64,000 bases of DNA from Tachypleus tridentatus (GCF_004210375.1 NC_134827.1:102781285-102845284); one strand, 5' to 3'; positions 48,796 through 61,948 are shown, counted from the stretch's first letter. Numbers and translations: made by a program. The notes: a model not told the origin generated them from the sequence alone.

Positions 48796-49856
48796 GTGAG
48801 GTTTGTTCCCTGACTTATGAAAGGTCCGAAAACCGTTAAGATACTGTCAGAATTTGAAGTAAAATTTATGTTTGTTATATTCTACCTGAAACTTGATTTA
48901 AACTCCAACTGTTTAAGTTTTAAATGTATGAAAAACTATCCAGTTGAATTACATCGTGAAAATGAACTACAGTGGAACCCCTCTAAGTGGCCACCCCTCA
49001 GATTCGGTCACCTCTTGAAAGTGGCCATTGAATCACAGTCTTTTTTTTTTGTTTACATAATCCCTAATTATATGCAGTGAAACCCCTCTAATCAGGCCAA
49101 ATTCTCTCAGTGCTGAAGGGTTTAGAGGGGTTCCACTGTATTTCAGTTTTTAAGGTATATGAACTCTATGTAGTATTTGCACATGTTCTAAACTAATGTA
49201 TTTAATTTAGGAGTCCTGTATTTTCTATTCAATACATATCTCATCTGATGATGCCAGGTCAAGCTGATGAAAGAATGCATGTTTTCTAAACTTTTTGTTG
49301 TATTTTTGTCGTCAATAAATAATAAAGAACGTTTCAAGTTCTTTTTATCTGAAAAACCTTTCCAGAAATGGTAGTGTAGCTTTTACTTGTGTTTGAGTGA
49401 AGTTGATTAAAACATAGGATGAAGCTTATAGTTAATGCTTTACCCTAAAGATTCATAGTTAACAACAATATATGTATCAAATGGTTTATCTTTCTTCATA
49501 TTTATACAGCATCTATTTGTAAATATGGAATGCATCCTATGTGTTTATATATATAATCTGTTTGATAAAATTTAAGTGAAATAACTTATGGGTCCAGTAT
49601 TTTCAAAATGATGAAGTAGAATGTAATGTTATCAGAATTCATGGTCCAAGGAACGTGATGTAAGTCACAAGAGGGTAAAGAAAATCATTCAGAGATTAGC
49701 GTTTTTAGAGGGGTGGTGGTGTTGGTTATACTCAAAACTAGACTTGCCAGTTTGAATAGTTGAAAAACTTTTATAAAGAAATTCGATTTAATTATTATTA
49801 ACTAAATTTATCTTGTTTTTGGAAAGAGAACTCACCTTTAAAATTTTTTTTGATAG
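48796..49856 (+). other. Intron between TM1 and PLAT, with MITE
   Basis: A 1.1-kb intron holding a MITE (48970-49138). The open frame at 48817-49080 ends within that MITE and has no domain features. Confidence 0.7.
48970..49138. mobile_element. MITE, 169 bp, TA target duplication
   Basis: The ends are CAGTGGAACCCCTCTAA on the left and, inverted, CAGTGGAACCCCTCTAAA on the right, flanked by TA on both sides (48968-48969 and 49139-49140). This fits a nonautonomous element of the Tc1-mariner/pogo superfamily, whose members often start with CAGTG and duplicate TA. A third end-like sequence, CAGTGAAACCCCTCTAA, lies inside near 49076 in the left-end orientation. There is no coding capacity. Confidence 0.85.
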
Positions 49857-49937
49857 AGGGCAGTTGTGGTATTGGAAGATAATAAACCTTCTGAAACATA
49901 TGCTTACCTCATTTCTGTTTACACTGGCATGTGGTTG
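49857..49937 (+). CDS. Polycystin-1-like: first PLAT exon
   Basis: The exon of 27 codons reads RAVVVLEDNKPSETYAYLIS, then VYTGMWL. The pattern V-V-L-x-D-N-x-P-x-x-x-Y-x-Y-L-I-x-V-x-T-G is the standard start of a polycystin PLAT domain. The acceptor is TTTGATAG at 49856 and the donor GGTTG|GTAAGT at 49938, phase 0. It follows the cytosolic end of TM1 directly. Confidence 0.92.
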
Positions 49938-52900
49938 GTAAGTGTAAAAATTGTTATTGATGTATACATGCTTTTTATTCATACCACAGTTAGTACGTGA
50001 AAGTTAAAAATACAAAAACATGTATATTTTGACCATATTGGCTGTCTCTTTGTGTATGTTAAGAAAACCAAATGTTTTAGAGTTATTTGTTTTAGAAATG
50101 ATGTAGGATTTCTCCAATAGTAAGTACCTCACATGCATAACATTTTAAATTCTTATCCAGTTGGAATCATGTACTAGATTCAACTTAAGGTGTTATTTTA
50201 TTTAGACTTTTTGGTCAAGGAACATTTCAATTGTTTCACCTTTGTATAGAGGATTATCTTGTGACTGTCACACTTAATAGTGGTGTTTCTGCTTTCTGGA
50301 GACTGTTTTCTGATTGATCAACTACAAACAGACAGTGCTGCTTTGATGTTTCACACCAGATTAATTTTGTCATTAGATGAGGAGAAAGTTGATATTTCAT
50401 GAATGACTTAAGATTTGTTGAAGTTTTGTCTGTGTGTTAACCTTTTATCCATTACCTTTGCTATTCATCACTAAATAACTTTATTTAACCTCTTAATTCA
50501 GCCTACTTCACTTTTCAACAGATCCCAGTAATTTTATTGTTATTTAAGTAATGCTAGGTTTTGTAAGCCTGGATAAGGATCTCAGTTGAAACAGTCTTTG
50601 CCTTCAGAGAAAGAACATGTTAGTATCTTACACAAATAAGCTGAGACTTGTTGAAGTTTCTTCTAAGTTCAAATAACTGCAACCGTCCAGTGTTCAAAGC
50701 AAGAGGACAATGCTGTATTTGTGTTCTAAATGTTATATATAATTCATTGTCCAGTCTCTTTTATTATCTTTTCACTACCTATCTAGTCACTATTAAGTAA
50801 ATTATACATGAGAATACTACAGGTCTTTAAATATTAATGCTCACAACATAGTTGTATATTGTTATGATGTCACCACTACCCTAGTTAGTTAAGCTTTAAC
50901 ATTTGAAACTTTGAGGCTAAAGTAACAGCATATCATTGAGCAGAGTTCATGAAAAATAAATAGTTTTAAATTATCATTTTATACATAAAAAAACAACAAA
51001 TTTGAGCTCTGTTAGAAAGCTGTGAAATTTTTTTAAAATTCATTATATCTGTCAAGAAACTCAAAATTTAATAACCTACAAATGCACTTACCTTGATCAA
51101 TGCTTAATATCACATGTAACACAGTATGGTTTCAAGTACTTCCTGGGCTAATGTAATTTTTTGATAATTTTAAAATAGTACAATTTAAAATCATTTTCCA
51201 ACTTCAGAATGGAGATTAGAAATCATAATAAAACTCACGATTACAAAATCCAGTGAAAAAAGTCTGTGAATACCTGATGTTTTGGCTTTTGCCTTTCCAC
51301 GTGTAAGTTGAAAGGTGAAAGTCAGAATGATGGACATTGAATAAAATTCTCTTATTGACTTTGCAGTCATGATTTTTATAATAATAACTTAAAATGGTTA
51401 AAATTCACTCTTCTTGCTCGTTGCTGCCCTCTGTCTGCTTTTTCTTTATACATGCCATAAACCATGCACTCTCTTCTTGTTGGAGTTAAGTAAATTCCAA
51501 TATGTTTCTCATCTAAATCATCATGTGCCATCTATTAACCAACAGTAGCATAATATGCTCGCATGATGTATGTAACTCCCTCTACATTGTTTCTCGTTTG
51601 GCAGATGTAGTCTTCCCTCAGTTGTGTCCATATAAGTTCCCTACAGTGGACACTTAATGAACAATGAAACCTTACACAGGATCCTCTTTCTAGTACCATT
51701 TCTTTTCCTCCTTTCCAAAGAATCGATCTGCTGTGGTGACACAACAATCCCATACATTGGTGGGTGTGACACGACCTACCCCATGTCTGGATGTCCGTCT
51801 CTTCATAAACATTTCTCCAGGGATAGGGAGATTGGGTCGATCACCACGTAGCTTTGGACCATTGGTCTCTGGAAGGACTCATCTTGCATCTCAGTGTTCT
51901 CGAACGTCTAACAGTTCATCAGGTGTTATCTCACTTCCTTTCTCTCGCCCGTTACTGTCTGGTGATGGTTAATTCTGACAACTCTACAGTTGTGACTCTT
52001 ATCACCACAAAGAGGACGGGGCACACTGTGTAGAAATCATTGTTTCTGGATTGATTTATTTGCAGTTGGCATTTTTCATACATTTTTTCATCTTACTTAT
52101 TTTCTTCTTTATCCTGAGTGATCTTTTTTCTCCAAGACCATGACAGCTTGGGAAGATTGTTCCTTCTTTTCTCCCATTTCTTTATCTTATTCTGTGTCAC
52201 ATTTTACCCTCATCTAGACCCCGACAGATTGCTGTGTTCCATTGGAGCCCTACAGTATTATGTTGCAGGTACAGCTACCCTACAGGGTACATGCAACTAT
52301 CTTTTTGTTCCCTGGCAACTCTTCTTTTAGGATCTTTCTCTCTCTACTCTTACAAGTAAGGTCCATCTTCTTGTCCAATTGGCTTACTCCTTTCTACCTT
52401 CTTTCTCCCACACCTGTTGACTTGTGCTCTCTCATCCATAGCTTTGCATGATCACCATAGAGATTGGGTGTTCCACAAGATTACCGGAAAGTTGTCTAAC
52501 TTGTGATAGTTCTTTCATAAATATACCCATTCCAGACTGTACCACCCTTGAACTGCATTGATGAAACAGAAGGGGATAGCTGCTCATTCCTGCAATGCCT
52601 CGAGTGAACAACTCTCTGTGGTATGCTTCTCAAAACATGGTATCATGTTCAACCATTGCATTGTCTCCAGTGATGACATTCCTTTGGACTCTCCAATACA
52701 TCCTTATCCTCCGTTTTTGGGTCAAGTACGGGAGTCCTTGTTGCTTTCCATTTCCAAGCCACTGGGGCAGTTGACCATGAAGACATCCTTCTGAATGGGT
52801 TCCACAAAAACGTTGATTGTAACCATTTAGTCAAGAGTGGTGGTGTTGTTCTACTTTCTGGATGGTGTAGCCTCCTTACACTATATACGCTATTCTGGAC

Positions 52901-54602
52901 TTGATCCATCACTGAATTGGTTGATATGGCCTTCTACTGTTCATTTACACATCCAGTTGAGTTGATTTGTCAACTTAGTGTTTGATGTGGCTTCCTGTTA
53001 CACATCCCATACCACCTGGAGTTGATTTAGCACATATGCAGTTTACCCCTTTGATTGGAAGCCCTGGTGTTGACATCAGTTCTCAGTGTTGAGAATTTGG
53101 ATTCAAGTGAACCAGTCAGTAGAAGTTCTCGAACAAGTTTAATCCACTCTCTCGATGCCAACTGGCCAGTCCCAGAATGCTGCAGCTGTTGATACTTGTG
53201 TAATACCCAGGGATTGGAGCAGATCTTAATCCCCAATTCTTAGGCCAGAGGTGAAGATGGTATGATGAATGGTGGTACCTCATATTGGACGTTTTGGATA
53301 TAGTTGTCTTGCTGAGTATGGTCTGATGTGCCTTAGCCACTCTACATCTCATAATTTCTGTCCTTGTGTTTCACGAATTAAACACAAGGGTGAAGAGTAT
53401 TCCTGACTTAGAAGTGGTGCAGCTCCCTCCTTTGGTCTTCAGATCTCTGTCTGTCATGGTCAGAGACACTTTTGGGGTGCTTCTGTTATTCTATTGCACC
53501 AGTCTCTTCTCCTTATCGATGTGAGATTCTAGCTAATTGCCTGGTGCACACATCTTCTGCCAACGTCTGAAGTGTAGGTTCAGTACAGGAGTCTAGAAGG
53601 AGTCACTTACATGATATGAGCATATCATGCTGCAGTTGGTTAATAGATGGCACATGATGATTTGCATGAGAGACATGTTGGAATGTACTAATTACAATAA
53701 GGGGAGGAATGCAAGGCTTGTGGCATGAGTAAAGAAAAAGTTTTATGTATATAGGGCAGCAGTGAATGAAAATGGCTAATCTTGTGAAAGGAGGTAAGTA
53801 CCTATTGGAAATCCATTTTCAGTATAAGAAAAGTATAACTTTCTATTCTATGTTCAATATTATTTTTTAAGTGTTCTTCTTTTAATAAAGAGATCAGGCT
53901 GTATACAGTTTTATAATGAATTTGTAATTTCTTCAGAAACAAATAAACATATATTTGTATTAAAACAATTTATTGAACTCGCATCTTTTATTATATCTCT
54001 CTTTACCAACATATATTTTTATTTATGATGTTTACTGAATGAAGTTAGAACGTACATTGATTTCCAACTGACTACCCCCACCATAAAGTTTAATGGGTAA
54101 AATAAAAACTTGATGGCTTTTTCCCACTTAAGTCTGTACAAATAACACTGAAGGCAACATTGGGAAGCTAACATTAATTTTTAAATGTGTTGTGCTGTCT
54201 TTCAAGCTATAAACACGTGTTTTTATACTCTGGTATGCAGGTTCTGTGAATTACACTAATTTACATGTATGCATTCCATTTACTTGTACCCAATATAAAC
54301 TCTTTTGCTTAGTATCAGTTTTAATTGTTTGTTGTTTTTATATACCCCAATTTCTAGATTTTGTGATTTTCACTAATGCTCAGATAATTCACACCTAATC
54401 TTGTACCATACATTATAAATCTTATGGTTCATGGTTTGTACCCAACATAGTTCACCTTTACTTCCAATTTTTTCATGGTGTGCTGTACTTTAAACAGTAG
54501 ACACCACGACTTCACTGCTGTTTAGTTATTGGCTCTTGTCAAATTTATCTGATTCATGACAAAGACCAGCATTCTGTAACTTTGTCTTTTCTTTGTTCTT
54601 AG
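49938..54602 (+). other. Large intron within PLAT, with decayed inverted-repeat element
   Basis: A 4.7-kb intron. The outer parts (49938-51400 and 53800-54602) are AT-rich with nothing recognised. The middle is taken by the element at 51420-53765, which has more even base composition. Confidence 0.7.
51420..53765. mobile_element. Decayed element with about 0.2-kb imperfect inverted ends
   Basis: The left end (about 51420-51625) and the inverted right end (about 53560-53765) share GCTGCCCT, ACTTTTTCTTTA-like and CATGCCA blocks. The best part is AATCATCATGTGCCATCTAT followed by TAACCAAC. Overall agreement looks about three quarters. The interior of about 1.9 kb is richer in GC than the host intron but shows only short broken frames and no recognisable transposase or other enzyme. 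It could be a DNA transposon with long inverted ends or a DIRS-type element; I cannot decide. It is an old, broken insertion. Confidence 0.6.
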
Positions 54603-54802
54603 AATTCAGGCACAACTGCAAATGTTGGTATCCAGTTACTGGGAAAAAAAATGAATAGCCGAAAGGTTCTCTTAAGAGATTCTAACATGAAAAGGATGCA
54701 ACAAGGAAGTAACGACTGGTTTTTACTTTCCACATCTCAATCCCTTGGTGGTTTGACGGGACTGAAGGTTTGGCATGACAGTGGTGGAGCAAGCCCATCA
54801 TG
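54603..54802 (+). CDS. Polycystin-1-like: second PLAT exon
   Basis: The exon reads NSGTTANVGIQLLGKKMNSR, then VLLRDSNMKRMQQGSNDWFL, and LKVWHDSGGASPSW at the end. The motifs G-T-x-A-N-V, the F.L near LG, and K-V-W-H-D-S-G-G-x-S-P-S-W are classic for the PLAT core. The acceptor is TGTTCTTAG at 54602 and the donor CATG|GTTAGA at 54803. Two bases of the final Trp are completed by G at the start of the next exon (56453), giving SPSWYLKKILVRD. The next intron holds the 32-bp array. Confidence 0.93.
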
Positions 54803-55165
54803 GTTAGACAGCATATTATCCTGATTTATCTATCTGAAAAGTACTTAATAATATCTTAAATCTTATTGGTGCTGTTTGCGTAAATGATTGTTAGTTACTC
54901 TATTTGTGAGAGATCATCTTCTAACATGTATTTTCTTCTGTCTTTAAAAATATTCACTTACTAATTTCATTTCAGTACACACAAAATGGTTTTCCATATT
55001 TTACAGACCTCATTTGCCCTCTAGTGTGCTAAGGTACTATTGAAAATTAACTCGGTACTATTTAAAACACATAGCACTGAATGAATAAACAGTGATTGAC
55101 TAAAGTAATATATTTACTGTTAGATTCATTACTTGAATTTAAATATGAAGACTTGTCTCTTATCA

Positions 55166-55271
55166 GATATCCATTGGATGACATATCTTCAAAACCACAC
55201 TGTTAGGGTATTTTATGAGATATCCAGTGGAAGACATATCTTCAAAACCACACCGTTAGGGTATTTTATTA
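55166..55271. repeat. 53-bp tandem duplication, two copies
   Basis: GATATCCATTGGATGACATA starts the first copy and GATATCCAGTGGAAGACATA the second; both continue through CTTCAAAACCACAC and GTTAGGGTATTTTAT. The copies differ at only a few bases, so the duplication is fairly recent. Confidence 0.88.
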
Positions 55272-55619
55272 AGTTTATTTTCATGATGTACGTAAAGTGT
55301 AAAGCTAAAAGTATTTAAATACAGTGATATAATGCCAGCAACAGTAACTGGCAATCTATTACAAAAGAATGTGTACATCTGTTGTAGTGTTACTGATTTT
55401 TTTTATGTACACATAAATCATGTGAAGTTAGTTATGTGTGTACAAAAAAGTTGTTGTCTTACCAGGGGGATGTAGTAACAATAGAAAGGGTAAAATATGG
55501 AGAAATTGAGACTTCCTAAAGCTTTATTGTGTAAAGTTTTTATTTTTGTTGTATATAAAGTTAACATTTTGTGGTTATTAAGTAAGGTTTCTTGAATGTA
55601 GAGGTTAAAACAATTCCGT

Positions 55620-56185
55620 GCCTTGATAGGAATTTATTACAATGCTTCTCTACCTTGATGAGAAGTGATTATAACGTTTCTCTACCTTGATGAGAAGTGA
55701 TTATAACGTTTCTCTACCTTGATGAGAAGTGATTACAGTGTTTCTCTACCTTGATGAGAAGTGATTATAACGTTTCTCTACCTTGATGAGAAGTGATTAT
55801 AACGTTTCTCTACCTTGATGAGAAGTGATTATAATGTTTCTCTACCTTGATGAGAAGTGATTATAACGTTTCTCTACCTTGATGAGAAGTGATTATAACG
55901 TTTCTCTACCTTGATGAGAAGTTATTATAATGTTTCTCTACCTTGATGAGAAGTGATTATAACGTTTCTCTACCTTGATGAGAAGTGATTACAGTGTTTC
56001 TCTACCTTGATGAGAAGTAATTACAGTGTTTCTCTACCTTGATGAGAAGTGATTATAACGTTTCTCTACCTTGATGAGAAGTGATTACAATGCTTCTCTA
56101 CCTTGATGAGAAGTGATTATAACGTTTCTCTACCTTGATGAGAAGTGATTATAACGTTTCTCTAGCCTGATAGAAAGTGATTAAA
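55620..56185. repeat. 32-bp minisatellite, about 17 copies (copy 2)
   Basis: Same unit as at 1-15144, starting from a degenerate copy after CAATTCCGTGCCTTGATAGG and ending in the same degenerate unit with TCTAGCCTGATAGAAAGTGA. The first unit and its unique left flank are visible here, so this copy shows the full array with both flanks. Confidence 0.97.
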
Positions 56186-56452
56186 ACACTGAATTGTTGA
56201 TGATTTCGTTGCAAATGCTCCTAGGTGTTTACATAAGTCAGTCAACAAATATATGTTTGTTACAGATATATGGGTGACATTCTTGTACATTTGTTTCTCA
56301 GTACTTGGTGAAGTTGCTAGTATAGAATTCGTGAAAGGTTATTTAGCAGGAGTATTCAGATCACTTTGTAATAGTTCATGAATTTATTCTCTTTGTAGAA
56401 TATCTTTTAAAAATTCAAGTACCATATAATTTGTATTGATTTGTTTATTCAG

Positions 56453-56620
56453 GTACTTAAAGAAAATCCTGGTTAGAGACATCCAGACAAATCGTGCTTG
56501 GCTCTTTATTGCAGAGCATTGGCTAGACATCACAACTGAGGGATTACACTGCCATTTAAAACCAACTTCTCAAAAAGACATTTCTAATTTTTCCCTCAAG
56601 TTTAATGACACCAGTATAAG
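56453..56620 (+). CDS. Polycystin-1-like, copy 2: last PLAT exon
   Basis: The sequence and borders match the exon at 15412-15579, with the same protein (YLKKILVRDIQTNRAW and onward). Here the upstream PLAT exons are present, so the PLAT domain is complete over 49857-49937, 54603-54802 and this exon, about 150 residues, as usual for the fold. The acceptor is TTATTCAG at 56452 and the donor ATAAG|GTCAGA at 56621. Reading on past the donor hits a stop after a few codons. Confidence 0.9.
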
Positions 56621-58376
56621 GTCAGAAATATTCCGTGACTGAATATATATAAAATTACTACTCAGGGATACACATTGCTTGTTTTTTGTATATATGAGCT
56701 CAAACATTATATATGTGATAATCTACAGGCAATCTATGATTCACAAATATCAATCCATCATTTACCATCCCTTATTACAAACTCAGACTTGATTAGAAAA
56801 AGTGAAAAGTTAATTTATATACCTTCCTCTTTATGCCACTCAAAACATGGATGTATATACTTTTTAAAATAAAAATACTGAATTGAGTTTTTCCTCAGAA
56901 AAATTGGGAAAATTCTCTTCAGTGGTTTGGTTTAAAAATGAACACGAGACACAAATCAGACAAATATTCAGCCGTATTACTCTACAACTGTGCAGAAATC
57001 CAGTCTTACATATCTGATTCTTGTTATTTATTTAAGTAAAAATTTGTCATATATTTTAGAGAATGGAGAATGCTTCATATTTTATTAGGCTAAAGATATC
57101 TAATCACAGAATATGAAAGTAAAACATTTTTACTTTATCTCAACTCTATAAATAAAAGTAGAAATTCTTGATTATTCTCATAATGTTATGAGTATCTAAA
57201 GATAGCAAAATACATTTACATTTTTTACAACAAAATATTGTGGTTTTGAAATTAAGTTACAGAAATTCATAATTATTCTTATGATATTTCATACAGCAGT
57301 TTACTGGCCCTTATGTAGCTAAAATAATCAGTTGATAGCTTAATTAGATATATAATAGTCTGTTAATGAAAGGTATGGTGTATCTTGATTTTTACGTGTT
57401 TCAGTGACATGGTATGAACTCAATAACCCTAACTCACACGAATCTTCTAAGACAAGTAACTTACTAACTGAACTGTTAGGGTTTAAAACGTCTGGATCAT
57501 TCATAGACTACAGCAAAACTTTTGTAAATGTTTAGGAGTTAGATTACTAATGTTAATGATGCCATGTTGTTAGTAAAATACCGTATTTAACAAGTTAATA
57601 ATTGTTTTCTGTCATATCATAAAGTTTTGTGATGTCTTACAACACGATTACTAAAAACAACTAAATGAGTCTATATACAGGGTTGAGTACATAATATGAA
57701 AATGATTTTGAATAGACATATTGACCATTTACATCACAACTACAACCCGTACAAATCATCAGTGAAACAGTTTCAAAACTATATGTCTCAAGTAATTGTA
57801 TGTAAAATAATCAAAACGGTTCTCTGTCTGGAAAAGCAACACAAGTTGCTTCCATCACATATAAAGTCAATCAATCACATACCTGAAACAGTTGGAGAAT
57901 GAAGTGAATATTAATGTTATTCAAGGCAAAGACACATCAATCAAATCACCATATTAGCAACTAGGAGTTTCTGCATAATGGGACTGTTAAAACTGGTATT
58001 GGATGATGGAAAGCTACAGAGAGGAGTGATGTGCTTTAGACATGACAGCTTTATGATGGAACATGTTGCAGTGATGCCCACTGTGCTTTACAGGGCAATT
58101 GTTAAGATACATGGTTAGGAGATAAGGCGTGACCAGATATGGTAACATGGACTGTAAAATGTGATAAAGCTACAAAATTATTTTAATGTGATATACTCAA
58201 CCTGCTTTATATGTGTAATATCTGTTATTCTTACATTATGTTAATATTGACTGAGTAACACTTGAAAGTCAGACAATCTAAATTGGTTCATGTATTAAAA
58301 GGAGCTCAAAATTGTAAAGCTGCTTTTAACAGTAAATCATAATAAAGTCTTGTTCTTATCTGTATTTTGTGAACAG
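56621..58376 (+). other. Intron between PLAT and TM2-TM3 exons, copy 2
   Basis: Nearly the same as 15580-17281. It keeps the non-inverted form of the segment at 56973-57009 and about 60 more bases after it. No exon seen. Confidence 0.7.
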
Positions 58377-58644
58377 GTCTTTTCAGGATATAAACCTTTG
58401 GTCCAGTATTTTTTTGCGCCCCTGCACATAGCAACTTCACGAGGGTTCAGAGAATTACGTGTGCTTTGTCTCTGGTGTTGACAACCATGGTGTGTAACAC
58501 CATGTTTTATGGAATCAATGTTTATGACACTGAAGACCAATTAGAAATTTGGAAGTTTAGTGTTTCTTCAAGCCACGTTATCACCGGGATTGAAAGCAGT
58601 TTGATTGCATTCATGGTGAATGTGTTAATTATTACATTGTTTAG
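58377..58644 (+). CDS. Polycystin-1-like, copy 2: TM2-TM3 exon, one extra base
   Basis: It matches 17282-17548 but carries one extra C in the C-run at about 58419-58422 (GCGCCCC against GCGCCC), which shifts the frame after the start of the exon. TM2 and TM3 are otherwise encoded identically in the shifted frame. The borders are conserved (AACAG at 58376, AG|GTAGGT at 58645). A C-run length error in the assembly is the simplest explanation. Confidence 0.85.
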
Positions 58645-61101
58645 GTAGGTGCTGATTTCTCTGATATTTCAGTTTAAATCCACAACATATTTAAATGGGG
58701 AAAAAATAATAATTCATATATAATTTTCTTTTTTTAGCCTTGCAAACTAAACACGCTTTTTCATGTATTAGTTATTTGATGATTTTGAAGAGCTCATCTG
58801 TCAGTTATGTGTACGACTTTAAGGTGGCGCTGTTAAAAAATATAAATATTTTGTTTTGTTGTATTTATATCAGTAAATGTTTTACATTATACATTAACTT
58901 TCAGTACCTGAAAAGTCAGAAAAATAACATATGGATCATTGATTGTTATTAAACAATTACCTTTTCCTATAACCACTGTACTGAATTATCTAATGACGTG
59001 TTTACATATCCTATAGAATCAGCTGGAAGTCAGGGTTCCAGCTTGGAGTCCCAGTTGAGGGAAAGTTACATTTCATCTGTATACATTTTTAAAGTAGTAG
59101 TAATTGTAGTATTCGAAAAGCTGTCGAGAAAGTGTTTTTTTTTATTTGTGGATTTATAAATTATATCCTGTTTTCAACTAATTTAACTTAATCTGATTAT
59201 ATTTACTCCTTGAAAATGAAATTGTAACATAGTAGTGACTACAGTATTGTGAAAAATCATGTTTTTTCACCTGGGGTTAAAAATTACATTCTATCAAACG
59301 TGCCTGCCCTTTCAGCTGTGGGGGTGTTATAATATTATACGATCGATCCCACTGTTCATTGGTAAAAGAGTAGTCCAAGAGTTGACGGTGAGTGGTAACG
59401 ACTAGCTGCCTTCTATCTAGTCTTATACTGCTAAATTAGGGACAGCTAGCACAGATAGCCCTTCTGTAACTTTGTGGAAAATTAAAAAAAAAAAGGAAGA
59501 GATATATCATGCCTTAGAAGAACTAAATGAAAATTGTATGAGATTTTTGCAATATTCATTTCACGTTATCACTGTTGTATTTGAAAGCTACAGGAATGTT
59601 TGCCAGAAAAAAATTGCAAAGAACTTACTACACCTGATGTCTGTGACATGCAAACTGGCATACAATGGTCATGAGCTACTTAATCTGGAAAATGACAGAG
59701 TAAATAAACTCTTTATAACGAATAAAATCTGTTTTCAGCATTAAACATTTCTTGGAAACATGTATTTAATAAAAATTCATAGATTGATAGTTGTTGGAAT
59801 CAGAAGACAGTTAATTAACTGTATCAATCACTTCTGAGGGTTTGACCATCTATTTCCATACACTCTGGCTTTGCTATTTATTGGATTTCATTTTTAAGTT
59901 TCCCATGTGAAGTATTCTCTGTCCAACTGAGCAGTATTACCAAACAATCTGGTTTTGTAAATTCTCCTCACAATGTCAATGAAATCCTACATATGGCATG
60001 AAACCATAGTTTGTGGGAAAAGGAAAAGTCCAAACCATATATATACCTGACAGCCACACTGGATGGATTAACATATTAAAACTTAAACTGATCAAAATTA
60101 ATTTGCTTGGAACATTGTTTTTGATTTTAGTTTTTGTAAACCATTAAAAGGGACTAATAAAACACAAATGGTAATCCATAAAAAAAAACGTAACCTAAAA
60201 AGATAGGCTTAGCATAAGTTACATAATACCAGTATTGCCTCATTTAGTGAATGGCATAACATTCTGTATAGATTTTGGTTCTTTTATCATCTATATGTTT
60301 TATATTCTACTTCCTAGAATTTCCTGTACTCAGAAGCATGGGTTCCTATAAAAAGTATATTTATGAGGTTTTCAGTTCTTTGTAACTCACCTTGTAGTAA
60401 CCTAAGTCAATTTAGGTGTTTGAATAACATTGTCATTGCATTTCATTTATTATTTGATATTTTACAGTAGGCCAGTTGTTTAATGATTAAAGATTACAAA
60501 GAATATTAGATATAAACTTGATGTAGAGGTCTAATGCATTATTTGAATTCTATGCCTTCAACTAACTGAAAGTTAAACTCATTAAGACTAAAGTAATTAG
60601 AAGTACAATTGATTAAAGATTAACGTTATTCAGACAATGATAAATAATTAATAATATTTATTTACAGAATTAATTAATTTATTCTACATTAAATAATGAA
60701 AAGTTTCAAGTAATTCAGAATTAAATTCATTCAAACTAAAATATTTAAGATAATCAGTAAGTTCCACAAAAAAAAATGCACACAGCAGTGTCGTTATTTG
60801 TTTCATCAGACCTATTTATAAATAATTAAACAACTAAATCTGTTTCAATATACAGTTTTGGTAGTTTCTTAACTTGTTTTTAATTTGACTTAAAATACTA
60901 TATTTTATTGGTGTTCTGAAATTTTCATAATTCTTCCTTATCTATGTGTTTACTTGCATTTAGTATATATAGTGTTTATCAGATGTAATGTTAATTAATA
61001 AGTCTTAATATTTAGAAAGTCGAATAATAATAATAGGTTTGTGTTATAATGACTACTTATTGTATAGCTAATTCCATTATTGTTGGTGATACTATTTTTA
61101 G
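58645..61101 (+). other. Intron between TM2-TM3 and TM4-TM5 exons, copy 2
   Basis: Matches 17549-20011 with scattered base changes and short run-length differences. It carries the shared SINE at 59293-59494. Confidence 0.7.
59293..59494 (+). mobile_element. SINE, 5'-truncated, orthologous to that at 18199-18402
   Basis: It has the same boundaries, truncation point and A-run as the SINE in copy 1, differing by a few bases (GTTGACGGTG against GTTGGCGGTG). It inserted before the copies diverged. Confidence 0.8.
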
Positions 61102-61733
61102 AAATGTTAGTCCATGTCCTGACCAAAGCGTGAAACAAGACCAAATGAAATCAGAAGTGAACCCAAGTCTTAATGAGGAAAGCAGACCTGTTATGTTAGA
61201 AGAAAATGTTTCTGGTCCAAGCTCAGTGACTGAACAAATACCAGTTATTACTGACATTCAAAACATTTCTGAGAGTGTTTCCAATGAAACAACAAAACTA
61301 CAGACAGGTAATTCATCCTCATATCAGTGGTGGTTTGGTCAGGACAAACATTCCATAAAATCTGCTCATCGGTCCTTCTGGGAAAATCATGGAAACGAGG
61401 AATGTAGTTTGCCTCAAGGCTGGTTTCGCTTCGTCCCCGGTTGTTAACTATTTAATTTATGGAGCAGATCAAGAAACAGCCAAGACCAGTGGCACCACAG
61501 AAATGACCGCTCGCCCTTGTTTATCTTGGTGGTTTATCTATATAATTTGGACTTTAGCTGTCTTGACCTTAGTGACCAGTTCATTCTTTATCGTACTGTA
61601 TGGGTTAACATATGGTTACAAACGAAGTTTGGAGTGGCTCTTATCAGTGGTTACTGCTGTATTCCACAGTCTAATAATTATACAGCCATTAATGTCAGTT
61701 ACTTATGCTATCTTGCTGGCATGGATGGTCAAA
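61102..61733 (+). CDS. Polycystin-1-like, copy 2: TM4-TM5 exon, four extra bases
   Basis: It matches 20012-20638. The TM5 part is intact here (RSLEWLLSVVTAVFHSLIII), where copy 1 has lost a base. However, near 61425-61440 there are four extra bases (GGTTTCGCTTCGTCCCCGG against GGTTTCTTCGTCCGG), which shifts the frame between the loop and TM4. Each copy is therefore open where the other is broken. The protein otherwise has the same long polar loop and two helices. Confidence 0.85.
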
Positions 61734-61948
61734 GTAAGCATAATTTTATTCTTCTTTACAGGTTTATGGTTAATTATTATTAATCTTTAAACTGCCTTTT
61801 TTGGTAAGAATGGTGCAGATTAGACAAGTTACAGATGCAAATTAACGAAAATTATAAATGTTTCGTTTTTGTAATACTTTAGAAGTTATTTAGTCCATGA
61901 GAATTTAAGCCAGTATTGTGAACTTCATTATTTTTCACTATATTACAG

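Larger units (their letters stand above)
54803..56452 (+). other. Intron within PLAT that carries the short 32-bp array
   Basis: This intron is 1650 bp here. It holds a 53-bp unit repeated twice (55166-55271) and the 17-copy 32-bp array. In the other copy the same intron contains at least 15.1 kb of array. Confidence 0.85.

Noticed and set aside
51657-53352. Several frames of 64-87 codons on both strands
   Set aside because: They lie in the decayed inverted-end element and show no continuous or recognisable protein.
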